Source: Cycas panzhihuaensis
Lineage: Eukaryota; Cycadophyta
Length of the DNA stretch: 64,000 nucleotides
Assembly: GCA_023213395.1 (NCBI GenBank)
Contig: CM041465.1
Location: 164,493,741 to 164,557,740, forward strand
Direction: 5' to 3'
Below are positions 35,310 through 47,049 of this stretch, piece after piece (position 1 is the stretch's first letter; each line of letters opens with the position of its first letter). The translations under genes were made by a program, and so were the position numbers. Under the pieces are notes generated by a model. It worked only from the letters and a program-made list of their open reading frames with translations, did no database searches and was not told the origin of the DNA.

Positions 35310-37588
35310 CAGCCGCCTCTTGTTAAGTCTTGTATGTTGTAACAATTAGGTCCAACCTTGCGGCTCTTATTGGATCTTGCAAGTGACTTGAATTTGTTGA
35401 TTCTTGTTCTTAGGAGCAGGTACTTGCTATCTGTGGGCCTGTATTAGAGTGATCCTGGGACCTTTGGGATGCCCCACATGCCTTGTGTTGATCTTGCTCT
35501 ATATTTGCACATTTTGTCCTCAGGTGGAATGGATTGTGGTGGGAAAGGTGAATAAAATAACGAGAACTTGGGTGGAGATTTTAGGAGAAGAATTGATCAT
35601 AAGGATCTTGAAATAATGGTTGTTTATTGTAAGAAGAAAGGGAAGAAATGGTGTTTTGTGTAGTGATCAACCATAACTTTGAAGGCATAGGAAGAAAGAA
35701 TGAGGTATGGGATTTACCTTGAATGGAGATGTGAATTTGTGCAAGTTTTGTTGGACCACAACGATCCCTGAGGAAAGATGAATGAAGGATTAACGATAGA
35801 TGCTCTTTATGCAAAAAGGATTTTAATAAGGATTTAGACAAAATGAGAGATTTAATGAAAAAAACAATATTGGTAGTATGAAAGTGGATAAGATTAGGAA
35901 GGATAAGGTGGGGCTCTGTAGGGGATAATACTAAATGATGAAACCTGATGAAGTGAGGATGAATGGATTAAAATAGCTTGGTGAGGGAAAATCCTAGAGG
36001 GGGGAAATTTGTGTAAAGATAGCATTAGACTAGGGTTGTAAAAGGGAATTGGGATTTGCCCTACGATGAAATGAGAGCTAAGAGGATTAGGAATTTGGCC
36101 AACTATGGGATAGGGAAAAGAGGGTTTCTCTACTGCTATTGAACTTGAAAATGAGAGAGGATAAATGAAACTACCAAATAAAATGTGCAACACAAGATCA
36201 ATGAGTACCTTGCATGAAGTTTGTTGAGATTCTTCTTCATAATCTAGTTGTTCTTTCACTTGTTCATCCACGTCTTTGTGCTACTCCTATGTAACTTCAC
36301 CTTGTGTTTCTTCCTTGATCTCGATTTGCCTCTCGCGATTCTTTTGAACTGGTTCTTGTTCTTGTTCCTATATGGTCTCTAAGGCCTTCTCTTTAATAGT
36401 TTGTTCTTCTTCTTCTACTTTTTCCAATTCATTCAATAGCTTTGACGTTTCAATATCCTCATAAAAAGCTTCAATAGATGCAGATTAGAACCAATACCAA
36501 TTTGAGAGTATAGATGCTTCTTCAGACCAATTTATGAACCAATCAAGAGCTCTTCCTTCCATGAAATGTTTTAATAATGGTCCATATACTTCAATATTTG
36601 TATCCAACATGTATTCACAATAGGTCTCGAGTGTTTTTACCCAATGCATCATATTATCCTCATTATCCAGATTAAAAAAATATGTCTCCATTTCTCTTTT
36701 TAGTCTCTAAGCTTTAGAATCTAGATATGTCTTCTTTGGTTCTCAAGTTTTCTTTGCAAAACTTGAAACTAGTCTGGAACCACCTTCCTTTAAAATCCTC
36801 TTGTATCACCCTTTTGAGAAATGACCACTTAAAGTAGTCTAAGTCCTCATAGGTTCTACAAAATTGTCAGAACCAATTTACTCCTTTACCACTTAGATAC
36901 TGGGATGCAAAAGGAATCTTCTCTGTTCCTTCATCGGGATCCTATTTATAGGCATTCAACATCATTGTTCATTCTATCGCCTCTATTCCTTCATCGGGAT
37001 CCTATTTTTCTAATGAGATCTACACTTTGCTAGCCATCTCAAATGGCTCAATTAAATTCCTTCATATAACCAAGTTAAGTGATTCCTTTTCCTGAGTGGA
37101 AAGAACTTCAAAACATCTCCAATGGGCCTAGTTTGAGGTGATTTGGAGCTTTGTAGCTCCTGTAATGGCCTTTGTAGCATTAGTTATGGCCCTTTTAATG
37201 TGGGTCACAATTAGAGTTTTTCAAGACTGCAACAATACCTGTTACTAAAATGCTAATAATATTTTATCCCAATATCCAATGGATTTGAAACCACTTCCAA
37301 CAACAAATAGATACCGAGACGCACAAATTCAAAAAAAACATTGAGATCAATCAGACACCTATAGCAAAAATTATGGTCATTTGAAATTACAATAGTAGAT
37401 TTTAGGCCCGAAAAATAGCAATGGATAGTATGCCAAAATTAAATTCGCTACGATTTTCATAATTTCGCTCCAAAACTTGTGGTATAACCACTCAAAATTT
37501 GCAAAATAGGCCTGGTCAACTCAAATTTGTGGCTATTTTTTCGAAATTCTTCTGTTTATACTCTTGAAAACGAAGCTCTAATACCACT
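35310..37588 (-). pseudogene. Element D internal region: gag-like remnants
   Basis: On the minus strand after the primer site, broken frames near 37000-36750 give DPDEGTEKIPFASQYLSGKG and NWF, followed by FKWSFLKRVIQEDFKGG, a gag-like signature. A 69-codon stretch, 36691-36485 (METYFFNLDNEDN, ALDWFINWSEE), matches the gag piece of G. A 125-codon stretch, 36271-35894, is acidic then Ser/Pro/Phe-rich and again matches G. No protease, RT or integrase is present. A short direct repeat (ATTCCTTCATCGGGATCCTA, at about 36930 and 36986) lies in the gag part. Confidence 0.6.
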
Positions 37589-38066
37589 TGTAGTGGGCCC
37601 AAATCTCCAACAATAGTTACGGTAATAATCATAGATATTCACAACAAATTTCATGAATTTAACAACAATAATTCTCCATAATATTCAATTCAACAAGCAT
37701 ATAAATCATTCATTCAACAATAGATATAACAAAGTAACCATAACAGAACCTGGTATAATATCCAACAGTTGCAACCCTCTTCGAGGCAGGAGTGATCCTC
37801 CAATAGGCACAAGCCCCTAATGGTGCAAAGCCATTTTCCAAGTATAATAGATTCTCCAAGATTAAATTACTAATGATCAAGGCTTTTCTATTTATAGCCT
37901 TTAGTTTCTCTCTCAAAACCATCTCCTAAATTCTCTCTCTACAAAAAATTGACTTCATAGTAAAATCTAATAAGTGAATCCCTTTTTAATCCTCCTATAA
38001 ACTGACTTTATAATGATAATTTCCTCTATGTAAAACCAACTTCATCCTTATTTTAGGAATGCTACA
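37589..38066 (-). repeat. 5' LTR of element D
   Basis: It is complete, 478 bp. A TATA box (minus-strand TATAAATAG) lies near 37893. The primer site AGTGGTATTAGAGC adjoins on the left. Confidence 0.9.
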
Positions 38067-38122
38067 AACTAACCTTCAATTGAAAAATAAAACCCCAAAA
38101 ACCTAAAGCTTTGATACCAAAA

Positions 38123-38543
38123 TGAGAAAGGAATCTAGTTGGGGATCATGAAAAACAAACAAATTAACAAGCACACCCACAAGAAATTGGAGCACAAGCA
38201 CATAAGCACACAAGAAGATGGAGGAGAAGCAATCGATCCACTCTCCAAATAACTTAGATTAATCTCAACAACATAACAATACACTCATCTCTCACTCTAT
38301 ATCCTATACTAGAGAGAATGGTCTCTATATATAGATAAGAGAGCTCCCCTCACGGTCACTACATGTTCAACAAGTGTCGGGCATGCATGGACTGGTGCAA
38401 ACATGCCAAAAGAGAGAATAGGGGGTCATTGACCCTTTAAGTTACAACATGTTACATCACTAAGAAAAAGTGCAAACTTACACATTAAGTATAACGTGAG
38501 TAATTAATACATAACTTAATGATAAAACATAAAGGTTCTAACA
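38123..38543 (-). repeat. 5' LTR of copia-type element H
   Basis: It starts TGAGAAAGG and ends TTCTAACA, with primer site TTGGTATCAAAGC (minus strand) directly to the left. A TATATATAG box lies on the minus strand near 38320. It resembles in layout and several words the LTR of N (59582-60121), for example near ...TCATTGACCCTTTAAGTTACAAC against TCATTTGACCCTTAAGTGACAAC. The partner LTR would be left of the window. Confidence 0.75.
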
Positions 38544-39808
38544 TAGTGGATGTCAAAATAGGTATCCATCTTATTCAACCATGCTCATGCATCTGCATTT
38601 TTCTCAGGATAAGAAAACTATACGTGTATTTTCATGTTTTTAATAGTTAGGCCTTCTGAATTCAATGAGCCTTTTGATGTGTCTTCTTGTTGTTGCTCTT
38701 TTGTAGTCTCCTGATCTGTCCCAAATGATCCTGCTTCATCCTTGGGGTCCATGAGTTTTATAAGTGTCTGATATTTCTTATTTGTTGTAATTGTTAATTC
38801 ATTGATCGTATCTTACATTGATCCCTTTATTAATTGCATCTTGTAGTATTTTTATGTCTCGTGTTCCTTGTTAAACTTGCTTTGTGATGTCCTCCATTTG
38901 TGAGTTTTGGGCCATGGGTTTAGGAGTAGGCAGTATACAAAGGCTATTACCTGATCAAAGCTCCAAAATAACCTCTAACTACCCATTTTGCCCTTGCGAT
39001 TCTTTTTATTTTCTCCAAGAATGCCTAATAATTGTGATTTTTCATTCATATGACCTCTTCTAATGTGTAGAAAATTTGGAAATCATGTTATACATGTCTA
39101 CTGATCAAAGAAAGGCAATCTCAGTGCTCTAAAATCTCACTTAGCCCCTTCCAGGCATGTGACTATGGCTTAGTGGGTGGAAGTGGACTCCAACACAGAA
39201 TTCAAGCAAGTTAAATTTTTGAAAAAACCTTAGAAAAGGTCAAATTATTTTGCCTATGAATTATCTTGCATTATTTCCATCGATGTGATTTTTTGAGCAA
39301 TCTTGAATCACTTTCTTGGCATTAGTTCCTTCATCAAGCAAATTCTCTAAGGATGTTGAGGCCTGCCCTGACTTTGGGATGGTTTCTGAGCAAACCCATG
39401 TAGGTTTTCTTGACCTTCAATCACTCGTAATTACCCACAAACTGGCAGCTTTGTGCAACCATGTAAGAAGACATAGCACTCTATGTTTTTTCTTAAGGTT
39501 TGTCTCCAAAAAAATCCACTCACACAAGGCCTACAAACACATTGAGATGCCTTTTGACAATGCTCACACCCCTGCTAACATCCTCCATTGACATCTACAA
39601 CCTATTGTTCTCCACAACAAATGGCCACTACATCTTGAAGACAAAAATGAAAATGCCCAATGCAATTTAGCATACACAGGAATGCCCAACCCTCTTTGGA
39701 ATTGGAATGGATACCCCAATGCTTTGATTTGTGCACCCAATTGTTGGATATTGATGCTGAGATCCTTATAAATCCCTCTAGTGATCATTTATGTGCTCTA
39801 ATACCACT
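38544..39808 (-). mobile_element. Internal 5' part of gypsy-like element I
   Basis: It runs from the primer site AGTGGTATTAGAGC at 39795-39808 (minus) down to the H insertion. Close to the H LTR the minus strand reads AWLNKMDTYFDIHY, preceded by PEKNADA and a TGA, matching a Ty3/gypsy gag start. The middle is frame-broken; open stretches at 39316-39591 (+) and 39564-39788 (-) have no recognisable domain. Confidence 0.55.
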
Positions 39809-40045
39809 TGCTATGTCCCGTAGCATTTCTTGGGATTAAATCACTGCACAAATGTTTACAACAGAAGGTGCCAATCCTCTTTGAGGCAAGGATACCTCCA
39901 AGATCATTGCAATAGGCAAATGTCCACAAGCCAATGCACAAAAATGGTAATAATTTGATAATGGTCCTCCACCGAGGCCATATTTAAATACTTGTGATAT
40001 GACTAGTCAAAACAAGTCAACAACCCATGTTTTGGGCACATAACA
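39809..40045 (-). repeat. 5' LTR of element I
   Basis: It is 237 bp, with ends TGCTATGTCCC and GGGCACATAACA that are near-perfect inverted repeats. The host side (40046 onward) is the hAT-like relic. The 3' LTR lies outside the window or is lost. Confidence 0.7.
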
Positions 40046-40079
40046 AATTGCCTACACAACATTGTTAATACCCACATAT

Positions 40080-40552
40080 TGAAGTGACCTTGTCTTAAGT
40101 TTGGCCGTCTCCTATACAAGGTTGTGGCCGACTTCTAATTGTAGTTTTGGGCGCATCTTTCATCTCTCTGGCCGACTTCTATTATCCCAATTGGTGCGCC
40201 TATAAATAGGGACCCTTGGGGGGTCATTTGATCATCATTGTATGTAGGTTTTCCTCTCCAATTTTGGCCTTTGGCAAGTGCAGAATTTTGGCCTTAGGGC
40301 TACATTTTCTAAGGAGGATCCCCACCTCGAAGGGCTCGATGAACTTTACAAGTGTATTGGTACCTTTTCAACCATCTATTTATATTTTGACCACAATTTG
40401 ATCTTAATTTCAGCAATTGTACTTGATTTATACTTGTTATACATTTGATCTGGATATTTTCATACAAGGAAATTGCTATTTGAGTTTTGTTTTCTATAAA
40501 TTGGCTACATTTTGCTCCATTTTTGTATCATTTTGGTGAAAGAATCGCTACA
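40080..40552 (+). repeat. 5' LTR of element J
   Basis: It starts TGAAGTGACC and ends GCTACA. The words TGGCCGACTTCTA and GGGCGCATCT recur in the F LTRs. Confidence 0.92.
40201..40209 (+). promoter_or_regulatory. TATA box in the 5' LTR of J
   Basis: The sequence TATAAATAG sits 352 bp before the LTR end, followed by a G-run. The right LTR has TATAAATAA at the same place (about 45255). Confidence 0.65.
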
Positions 40553-40659
40553 ATTGGTATCAAAGCTTCGTTCCAAAGTAGAAATTTTAAGGGAATTTTT
40601 TCCAAAGGGAAGGAAATTTTGACCCACCCTCCTACCCGAGAAAGACAAAAAGAACCGAA

Positions 40660-41690
40660 ATGGAACTGAGATCCAGGAAAATCAGAACGCCGAATAGAAT
40701 GCTGAGATCCCAAGAGTCTGAGGAACAACTCACAAAAAACATGGCAGTAGTCATGCAAGAATTGATACAACAAATCAAAAACCTCAACGGAAGATTAGAA
40801 AGACAAGAAATAATCCAGCCAAAAGTAGAACAAAGCCAGGACTCGTATCAAGATATAGACCAAGCAAACCAGGAAGGCAAATTCAAAGATGGATTCATTT
40901 TTCAACGAAGAAACATGAGACCACAAGGAATCCCCATGAACACAGAGATCGCATTGGAGAAATTTGATCCTAAAAAAATGCAAGACATAAGAGCTTGGCT
41001 ACTTCAGATGGAAATATACTTTGCGGTTAACCAGACGTCAGAGATAGAGATGGTTCCTATCGCCTCCTTACACCTATATGGACAAGCCCTAAATTGGTAT
41101 TATTGGTGGAAAAAGATGATAGGATCGTAGCAACAAGAATGGAGAAACTTTAGAGTAGCAATTATCAATCAATACAAAGATTCGTGGGCCATGGATTACT
41201 TCGCTCAACTAACAAGAATGCAATAAATAGGGTCAATTTGAAAATGTGAGGAACAATTCCAGATGCTACAATGCATGATCACATCAAATATCCCTTGAGA
41301 ATGCCTCAGGGAAACATACATAAGTGGTCTCAAGGCACCGATAAGATTTTGAGTGCTAACACAACAACATGGAGCGCTGGAAGAAATTATAAAACATGCC
41401 AGGAAGCTGAACTCAAAGAAACCCGACCAACTTTTGTGCACAGAACAGAGATGGCACCATTGTCCACCACAAATTGGAACAAATTAGGGGTCAAAGTCGA
41501 TGCTCCTCTCGCAATCAAAAGCACAACAGAAAACCCTACACATGAGGAACACATAAGGAAGGGCACATGCTTTAAATGCGGAGGAAAATGGAACAAGGAA
41601 CAACAATGCCCAGGTAAGAAGGTATTCATGTTAAATAACGAAGAACTAGATATACCAGAACAAACGGAAGAAGAAGCAATATAAGAGTAG
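40660..41690 (+). pseudogene. Element J gag
   Basis: It begins MELRSRKIRTPNRMLRSQ. A helical region with a predicted coiled coil (MQELIQQIKNLNGRLERQE) leads to the gag domain (FDPKKMQDIRAWLLQME, SLHLYGQALNWYYWW). A TAG at about 41128 and a TAA near 41223 interrupt it. The zinc knuckle reads CFKCGGKWNKEQQC, where F has His at the third ligand (EHQC), so metal binding is lost. Confidence 0.8.
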
Positions 41691-41729
41691 AAAGACGACA
41701 ATGAACAAGTTGAAGCCAAGCTAGAGGAA

Positions 41730-44700
41730 TTACTGGAAATTGACACCGAGAATGTTCAAATCTCCCTGCAAGCCATAACAGCACAAAGGACGACACCCCA
41801 AACCTTACAATTCGAAGGGATGCTGAAAGGTGCTCCAATAGCGGTACTAGTGGATAGCGGAAGTACCCATAACTTCATCAACAGACCAATAGCACAAAAG
41901 CTAGGAATAAAGGTGGAACCGTTGAAGACCTTCCAAGTCTTAATTGCCAACGGGAAGATGACGCCCTGCGGAGGATTCTGCAGAAATATCAACTTGAAAA
42001 TTGGTGAGTACCCTTGAATTCCAACATGTTCACAATGCAGATAGGAGGAGTCGATGTGGTCTTAGGGGTACAGTGGCTATAGACCTTAGGGAATATAGTC
42101 ACCAACTATATGACCAGAGTCATGGGCTTCCAAATAAATGGAACAAAATACATACTATGTGGACCCAAAAATCCACCTATATAGCTAGTATCATCTCATA
42201 GAATGGAAAAAATTATGCGGAAAAAGCACTGACATACATAGTATCATGCCACAAAATTGAAATCCAAGAAATTCCTATAGATATCCAGAACATCGTGGAC
42301 GACTACAAGCAAGTATTTGAAGAACCGAAAGGATTACCTCCAGCGAGAGAGACTTAGCACGCAGTTGACTTAATTCCAAGAGCCCGCCAATAAACATAAG
42401 GCCATACAAGCACCCGTACAACATGAGGAAAGATATCGAGAGCATAACAAGGGAATTACTCGCACAAGGTCATATCCAAAGTAGCATAAGCCCGTTCGCT
42501 TCACCAATGGTAATCGGTCCCAAGAAAGACGAGACATTCAGGATATGCGTAGGCTATAAAGGACTAAACAAATTGACTATAAAGAATAGATATTTGATCC
42601 CCAGGATTGACGACTTACTCGATGAAATACATGGGGTGAAATACTTTTCCAAGATCGACCTTTGATCCAGATATCATCAAATTAGGATCAAAGAGGAAGA
42701 CATCCACAAGACAGCTTTTAGAACTCATGAAAGATTATTCGAGTTCAAAGTGATGCCATTCGGCTTAACCAACGCAACGACAACGTTTCAAGCTACCATG
42801 AATTCCACCTTCAAGGAATTCTTAAGAAAATTCTTACTAATTTTTTTCGATGATATCCTCATTTACAACAGAATATGGAGCGTACATTTAGAACATCTAA
42901 GGTCAGTCCTAGAAGTTCTAGCAAAAAAATTATTCTTTGCCAACAAGACAAAATGCTCGTTTGGTCAACAAGAACTCAAGTACCAGGGTCATATAATTAC
43001 TCCGAAAGGAATCAAGGTTGACCCCAAAAAGGTCCAAGCGATTGTTGAGTGGCTAGCACCAAGGAACGTCACAGAGGTTCGCAGTTTTCTAGGAGCAGCA
43101 GGTTATCTCAGGAAATTCATAAAGGGGTATGCCAACATAGTAGCTCCATTAAGGGACCTAACGAAGAAGGATGCTTTCACATGGAACAAAGTGACCAACA
43201 ATGCCTTTGAAGAGATTAAAGGCACTATGGTAAGAGCCCCAATCTTAGCAACCCCAGATTTTTCAAAACCGTTCATTCTGGAATGCGATGCATTAGGGTT
43301 TGGTATAGGAGCGGTCCTACTTCAAGACAAAAATCCAATAGCATACGAAAGTAGGAAACTAAACAACAGAGAGAAGTTAAAGCCAATTTACAACAAAGAG
43401 ATGTTGTCAATAATGCACGCAATCCACCAATGGAGATAGTACTTACTTGGGAGCTCTTTTCAAGTATGGACAGACCACGACAATCTCAAGTATTTCTTAA
43501 GTCAAAAGACATTATCGGACAAGCAACAAAAATGGTAGAGCAAATTACAATCATTTGACTTCTCCATAGTATACAAAAAGGGCAAAGACAATGTAATAGC
43601 AGATGCCCTTTCAAGGATTCCAAAAGAGGGTCACAAACAATGAGCAATACAAGCAATATCAGTAGCCACTCTAGCATGGCATGAGATAATAAGAGAAGAA
43701 TACAACAACAATCTGAAATACAAGCAGTTAAAGGACAAAACAAGTGAAGATCAAACTGGCTTGTATGAAATATAGAAAGGAGTAATCCTTGGAAAATGGG
43801 AGATCTGCATCCCAAGGAAATCAACATTAAGAGACATTGTATTACAAGAGGCTCACTCTACACCTTTAGCAAGTCACACGGGGATTGACAAGACTTACAG
43901 AAAGATAAGAGCCTCTTTTTATTAGAAGGGCCTAAAAATAGACGTTTAGAAATTTGTGGCAGAGTGTGATACCTGCCAAAGAAACAAGATCAGATACATA
44001 AGAACACCTAGATTACTCGAACCATTGCTAATTCTGGAGTAGAAATGGAATGAAATCTCCATGGACTTCATAACAGGGCTACCTTGCTCAGAAGGAAAAG
44101 ATGCAATTCTGGTCATAGTAGATCGCCTTACAAAATATGGACACTTAAGGGGTTTGAAATCAATAGCTAAGGCTAGCGACGTCACAGATCTATACATGAA
44201 GGAGATCCACCATTTACATGGGTTTCCAAAAGCAATCGTAAGTGATCATGACCAAAAATTTACTAGCAAATTTTGGCAGGATCTCTTCAAAGTCACAGGC
44301 ATGAAAATGAAAATAAGCACAACTTACCACTCACAAACCGACAGGCAAACAAAAATCGTCAATAAGTGCTTAGAACAATACTTGCAAAATTTTTGTTTAG
44401 ACCAACAAAAACACTGGCATCGTTGGATACACTCAACAGGATGGTAGTACAACACCACCTATCATTCCGTAGCAAAGATGACACCCTTCGAGGCTTTATA
44501 TGAGTATCAACCACCCTCACTACTAACTTGGAATAGACCACCAAAAGTCCAATCAGTGGAGGAACATTAGAAACAAGCAGAAGAGACCATCGCCAGGTTA
44601 AAGGATAATCTGGCAATGAGACAAAATAAAATGAAGCAGTAGTCCAATAAAAAACGTTCCAAAAGAAAATTCGAAGTTGGCAACTTGGTTTTCTTGCGGC

Positions 44701-45092
44701 TCCAGCCATACAAACAAGCTTCACTACAAAGAACAAGCAATGAAAAACTCATGCTTAGATATTTTGGTCCCTATGAAATCACTACCAAGATAGGTAAAGT
44801 TGCATACCAATTAAGACTACCAAAAGACGCAAAGATCCACAATGTCTTCCATGTTTCTTGTCTAAAAAAGAAAGTTGGCGAGAAGATAGTCCTACAATCC
44901 AACATACCAGAGCTTAACGAAGAAGGAAAGATGACATTAGAGCCTGAAGGAATCTTACAAACTCGCACTCGAGTGCTTAGGAGCAGACAAATCAGAGAAC
45001 ACTTGATCAAATGGAAAGACCTAGACATTGAAGGTGCCACATGGGAGAAAGACAAATGGTTAAAACAATTTCTGAACCTACCAGTGCTTTGA
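41730..45092 (+). pseudogene. Element J pol: protease, RT, RNase H, integrase, chromodomain
   Basis: Protease has LVDSGSTHNFI at about 41850. RT has ICVGYKGLNKLTIKNRY and catalytic LIFFDDILIYN at about 42850; the primer grip region GAAGYLRKFIKGYANI follows. RNase H starts with ILECDALGFGIGAVL. Integrase has CDTCQRNK, SMDFITGLPCSEGKDA, SDHDQKFTSKFW and TDRQTKIVNKCLE. The chromodomain ends it: HLIKWKDLDIEGATWEKD at 45000-45060. A one-base deletion near 42012 shifts the protease. About ten stops are present, mostly TAG, at places where F has Gln or Trp (for example WLQT, LYEIQQG, AEWWYN). Confidence 0.87.
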
Positions 45093-45104
45093 GGGAAAAG
45101 CACA

Positions 45105-45133
45105 GTTTCATTGGGAGGGGGAGGGGGGGGGCT
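45105..45133 (+). other. Polypurine tract of element J, expanded G run
   Basis: GGGAGGGGGAGGGGGGGGGC directly precedes the 3' LTR. The last G run is eight or nine bases and looks expanded compared with other elements here. Confidence 0.7.
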
Positions 45134-45604
45134 TGAAGCGACCTTATCTTAAGTCTGGCTGACTCCTATACAAGGCTATGGCTGACTTCTAATTGTAGTT
45201 TTGGGCGCATCTTTCATCTCTTTGGCTGAATTCTATTATCCCAGTTGGTGCGCCTATAAATAAGGACCCTTGGGGGGTCAGTTGATCATCATTGTGTAGG
45301 TTTTCCTCTCCAATTTCAGCCTTTGGCAAGTGCAGAATTTTGGCCTTAGGGCTATATTTTTTTAGGAGGATCCTCGCCTCGAAGGGCTTGGTGAACTTTA
45401 CAGGTGTATTAGTACCTTTTCAATCATCTATTTATATTTTGATCGCAATTTGATCTTAATTTCAGAAGTTGTACTTGATTTATTCTTGTTATACATTTGA
45501 TCTGGATATTTTCATACAAGGAAATTGTTATTTGAGTTTTGTTTTCTGTAAATTGGCTACATTTTGCTCCATTTTTATATCATTTTGGTGAAAGAATCGC
45601 TACG
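45134..45604 (+). repeat. 3' LTR of element J
   Basis: It pairs with 40080-40552. The last base is G where the left LTR has A, so the terminal CA is lost. Confidence 0.9.
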
Positions 45605-46390
45605 CATATTCTAGTACTTGAATGAGAATGTTAGCAATAAAATTTCTCTCATATGTAATCAACTGCCTTGATGAGCATGACACCCTTGGGTGATATGGCA
45701 ATGACATTCATGAGTGGCATATTAGCTTGATCAATCCACCCATCGACAACAATGAAAACATCAAAATTTCTCTAGAAAGCCTTAATGGGCTTCAACATGG
45801 ATTCCAGTAAATTTTGCTCCTTTTAGAGAAGTGTGGTGTAAACCCTTTATAATTTTAGGCTCACATAGCCCTATGGTGCCGTGTTAATGGCTTGCACCAC
45901 ATTTTGCCAATATGGTGAGCAAATAGTGTTGGAATGAAATATACATTCATACATGCAATGTGCCATGCCATTGTCCACTTCTTCCCTACCACATACATTT
46001 AATATCGATAATATTGAGTTGATTTGAGGGTGTGCCATCTTTTTAAATGACTCCACGACTCTCTCCACACTAATTATAGTGGTTGATGGTGACCCACTAC
46101 CGTATGTTGCTTCTCTTCTTAATGTTTTGGCATACAATGCATCTTCCACCTTTTTCTAGTATTTCTTGACAAGTGATGGAGATAGTCGTGAGCATACAAC
46201 AATCCCTTTGTTAGGTACATGAAGTGGGCCTTACAATTCAAAATAAGAGCCTTGATATGAACCTTCATCACAAACATTGTATTTCCATGAATGAGATCCT
46301 CCTCCAACAAATGAAGAGATTTTCGTCACATACTTTTGAAGGGGAGAATCGTCAATCTCTGCATCATCGTGGCCACCACCAACATAAGAT
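45605..46390 (-). pseudogene. hAT-like transposase relic (BED finger plus DUF659)
   Basis: Minus-strand fragments in order: PLQKYVTKISSFVGGGSHSW, then KYNVCDEGSYQGSYF (a BED-type zinc finger with its first Cys changed to Tyr), a Ser/Thr-rich linker, CMYECIFHSNTICSPYWQNV, and FIVVDGWIDQANMPLMNVIA, which is the start of a DUF659 hAT-like catalytic region (usual form TDGWTD). The reading continues FIANILIQVLEY up to the J insertion and VGINNVV at 40079-40046, then stops at the LTR of element I. Frames shift several times. The family includes hAT transposases and domesticated BED proteins; this copy is dead. No terminal repeats were found. Confidence 0.72.
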
Positions 46391-47049
46391 TGTGAATCCA
46401 TTTGATGATTTGCACAATGCAAACAAGTAGAATCACTTCCAAATGACAGGAAACCAACGAGACAGAACAATACTCAGAATGTTGGATGCATGGGTTAAAG
46501 TTACCCAAAGCCATGATAAAAAAGTTACAAAATTCAAAAAAAGGGGCAAAAAATCCATGGACCAAACACATGGTTTTTGGCCAATTGTTTTGGGCTCATG
46601 GTTTTCTTACCCACAATTTTGGGCCCATGGTTATGCTCTTTTTGTGGTTTTAAAAGTAGTGGTTTTTTTATAAAAAATTTGTTGTTTCTTAAACAATCAC
46701 TTTAAAAAATATATATCTTAAAATGACCATTAAACACTAAAAAACCCAAAAAACAAAACATTCATGTGAGTTATGTGTGCTCACCTGCCATGTGGACCCC
46801 ACAAATTTCATGTGCAAGATCTGAAATGCTGTCAGTTTCTAGAAACATAGAAAGAGTCTAGAAAAAGTCTAGAAATATTTATGAGCTGTTTCCAAGCTAT
46901 TTGCGGCCCATTTTCACGTTTCCACAATTCAAAAATGGAGAAATGACTCCTATATGGATGTTTTTGATAACATAGGTATGCACCCTAGAAGGTTTCGAGG
47001 GTTCTAGTTGTGTTCATATTGGGACTTCAGCTTATTTTGTTTTCAACAT
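46391..47049. other. Non-coding stretch, nothing recognised
   Basis: AT-rich with short words GGGCCCATGG/GGGCTCATGG near 46580-46640. No gene, LTR boundary or repeat array was identified. It may still hold parts of the hAT-like relic or of the gypsy remnant to its right. Confidence 0.4.

Larger units (their letters stand above)
20728..38066 (-). mobile_element. LTR element D: short non-autonomous element, carries E, F and G
   Basis: The right LTR (37589-38066, 478 bp) is whole. The left LTR is split into 20728-21134 and 32438-32531 by element E. An AACTA duplication flanks it (20723-20727, 38067-38071). On the minus strand there is a primer site AGTGGTATTAGAGC at the right LTR and a polypurine tract AAGGGGAGGGGAAT at the left LTR. 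Without inserts it is about 3.3 kb and codes only for gag-like remnants. It is a relative of G, which sits inside it in the opposite orientation. Confidence 0.92.
40080..45604 (+). mobile_element. LTR element J: Ty3/gypsy chromovirus, sister of F
   Basis: LTRs 40080-40552 (473 bp) and 45134-45604 (471 bp) are flanked by CATAT (40075-40079, 45605-45609). The right LTR ends TACG instead of TACA. Primer site TTGGTATCAAAGC follows the left LTR and a G-rich polypurine tract precedes the right LTR. It interrupts the hAT-like relic: its flanks rejoin in frame as VLEY|VGINNVV. Confidence 0.94.

Noticed and set aside
39316-39591. Plus-strand open stretch of 91 codons
   Set aside because: It runs antisense to the gag region of element I, has no recognisable domain and no support as a gene.
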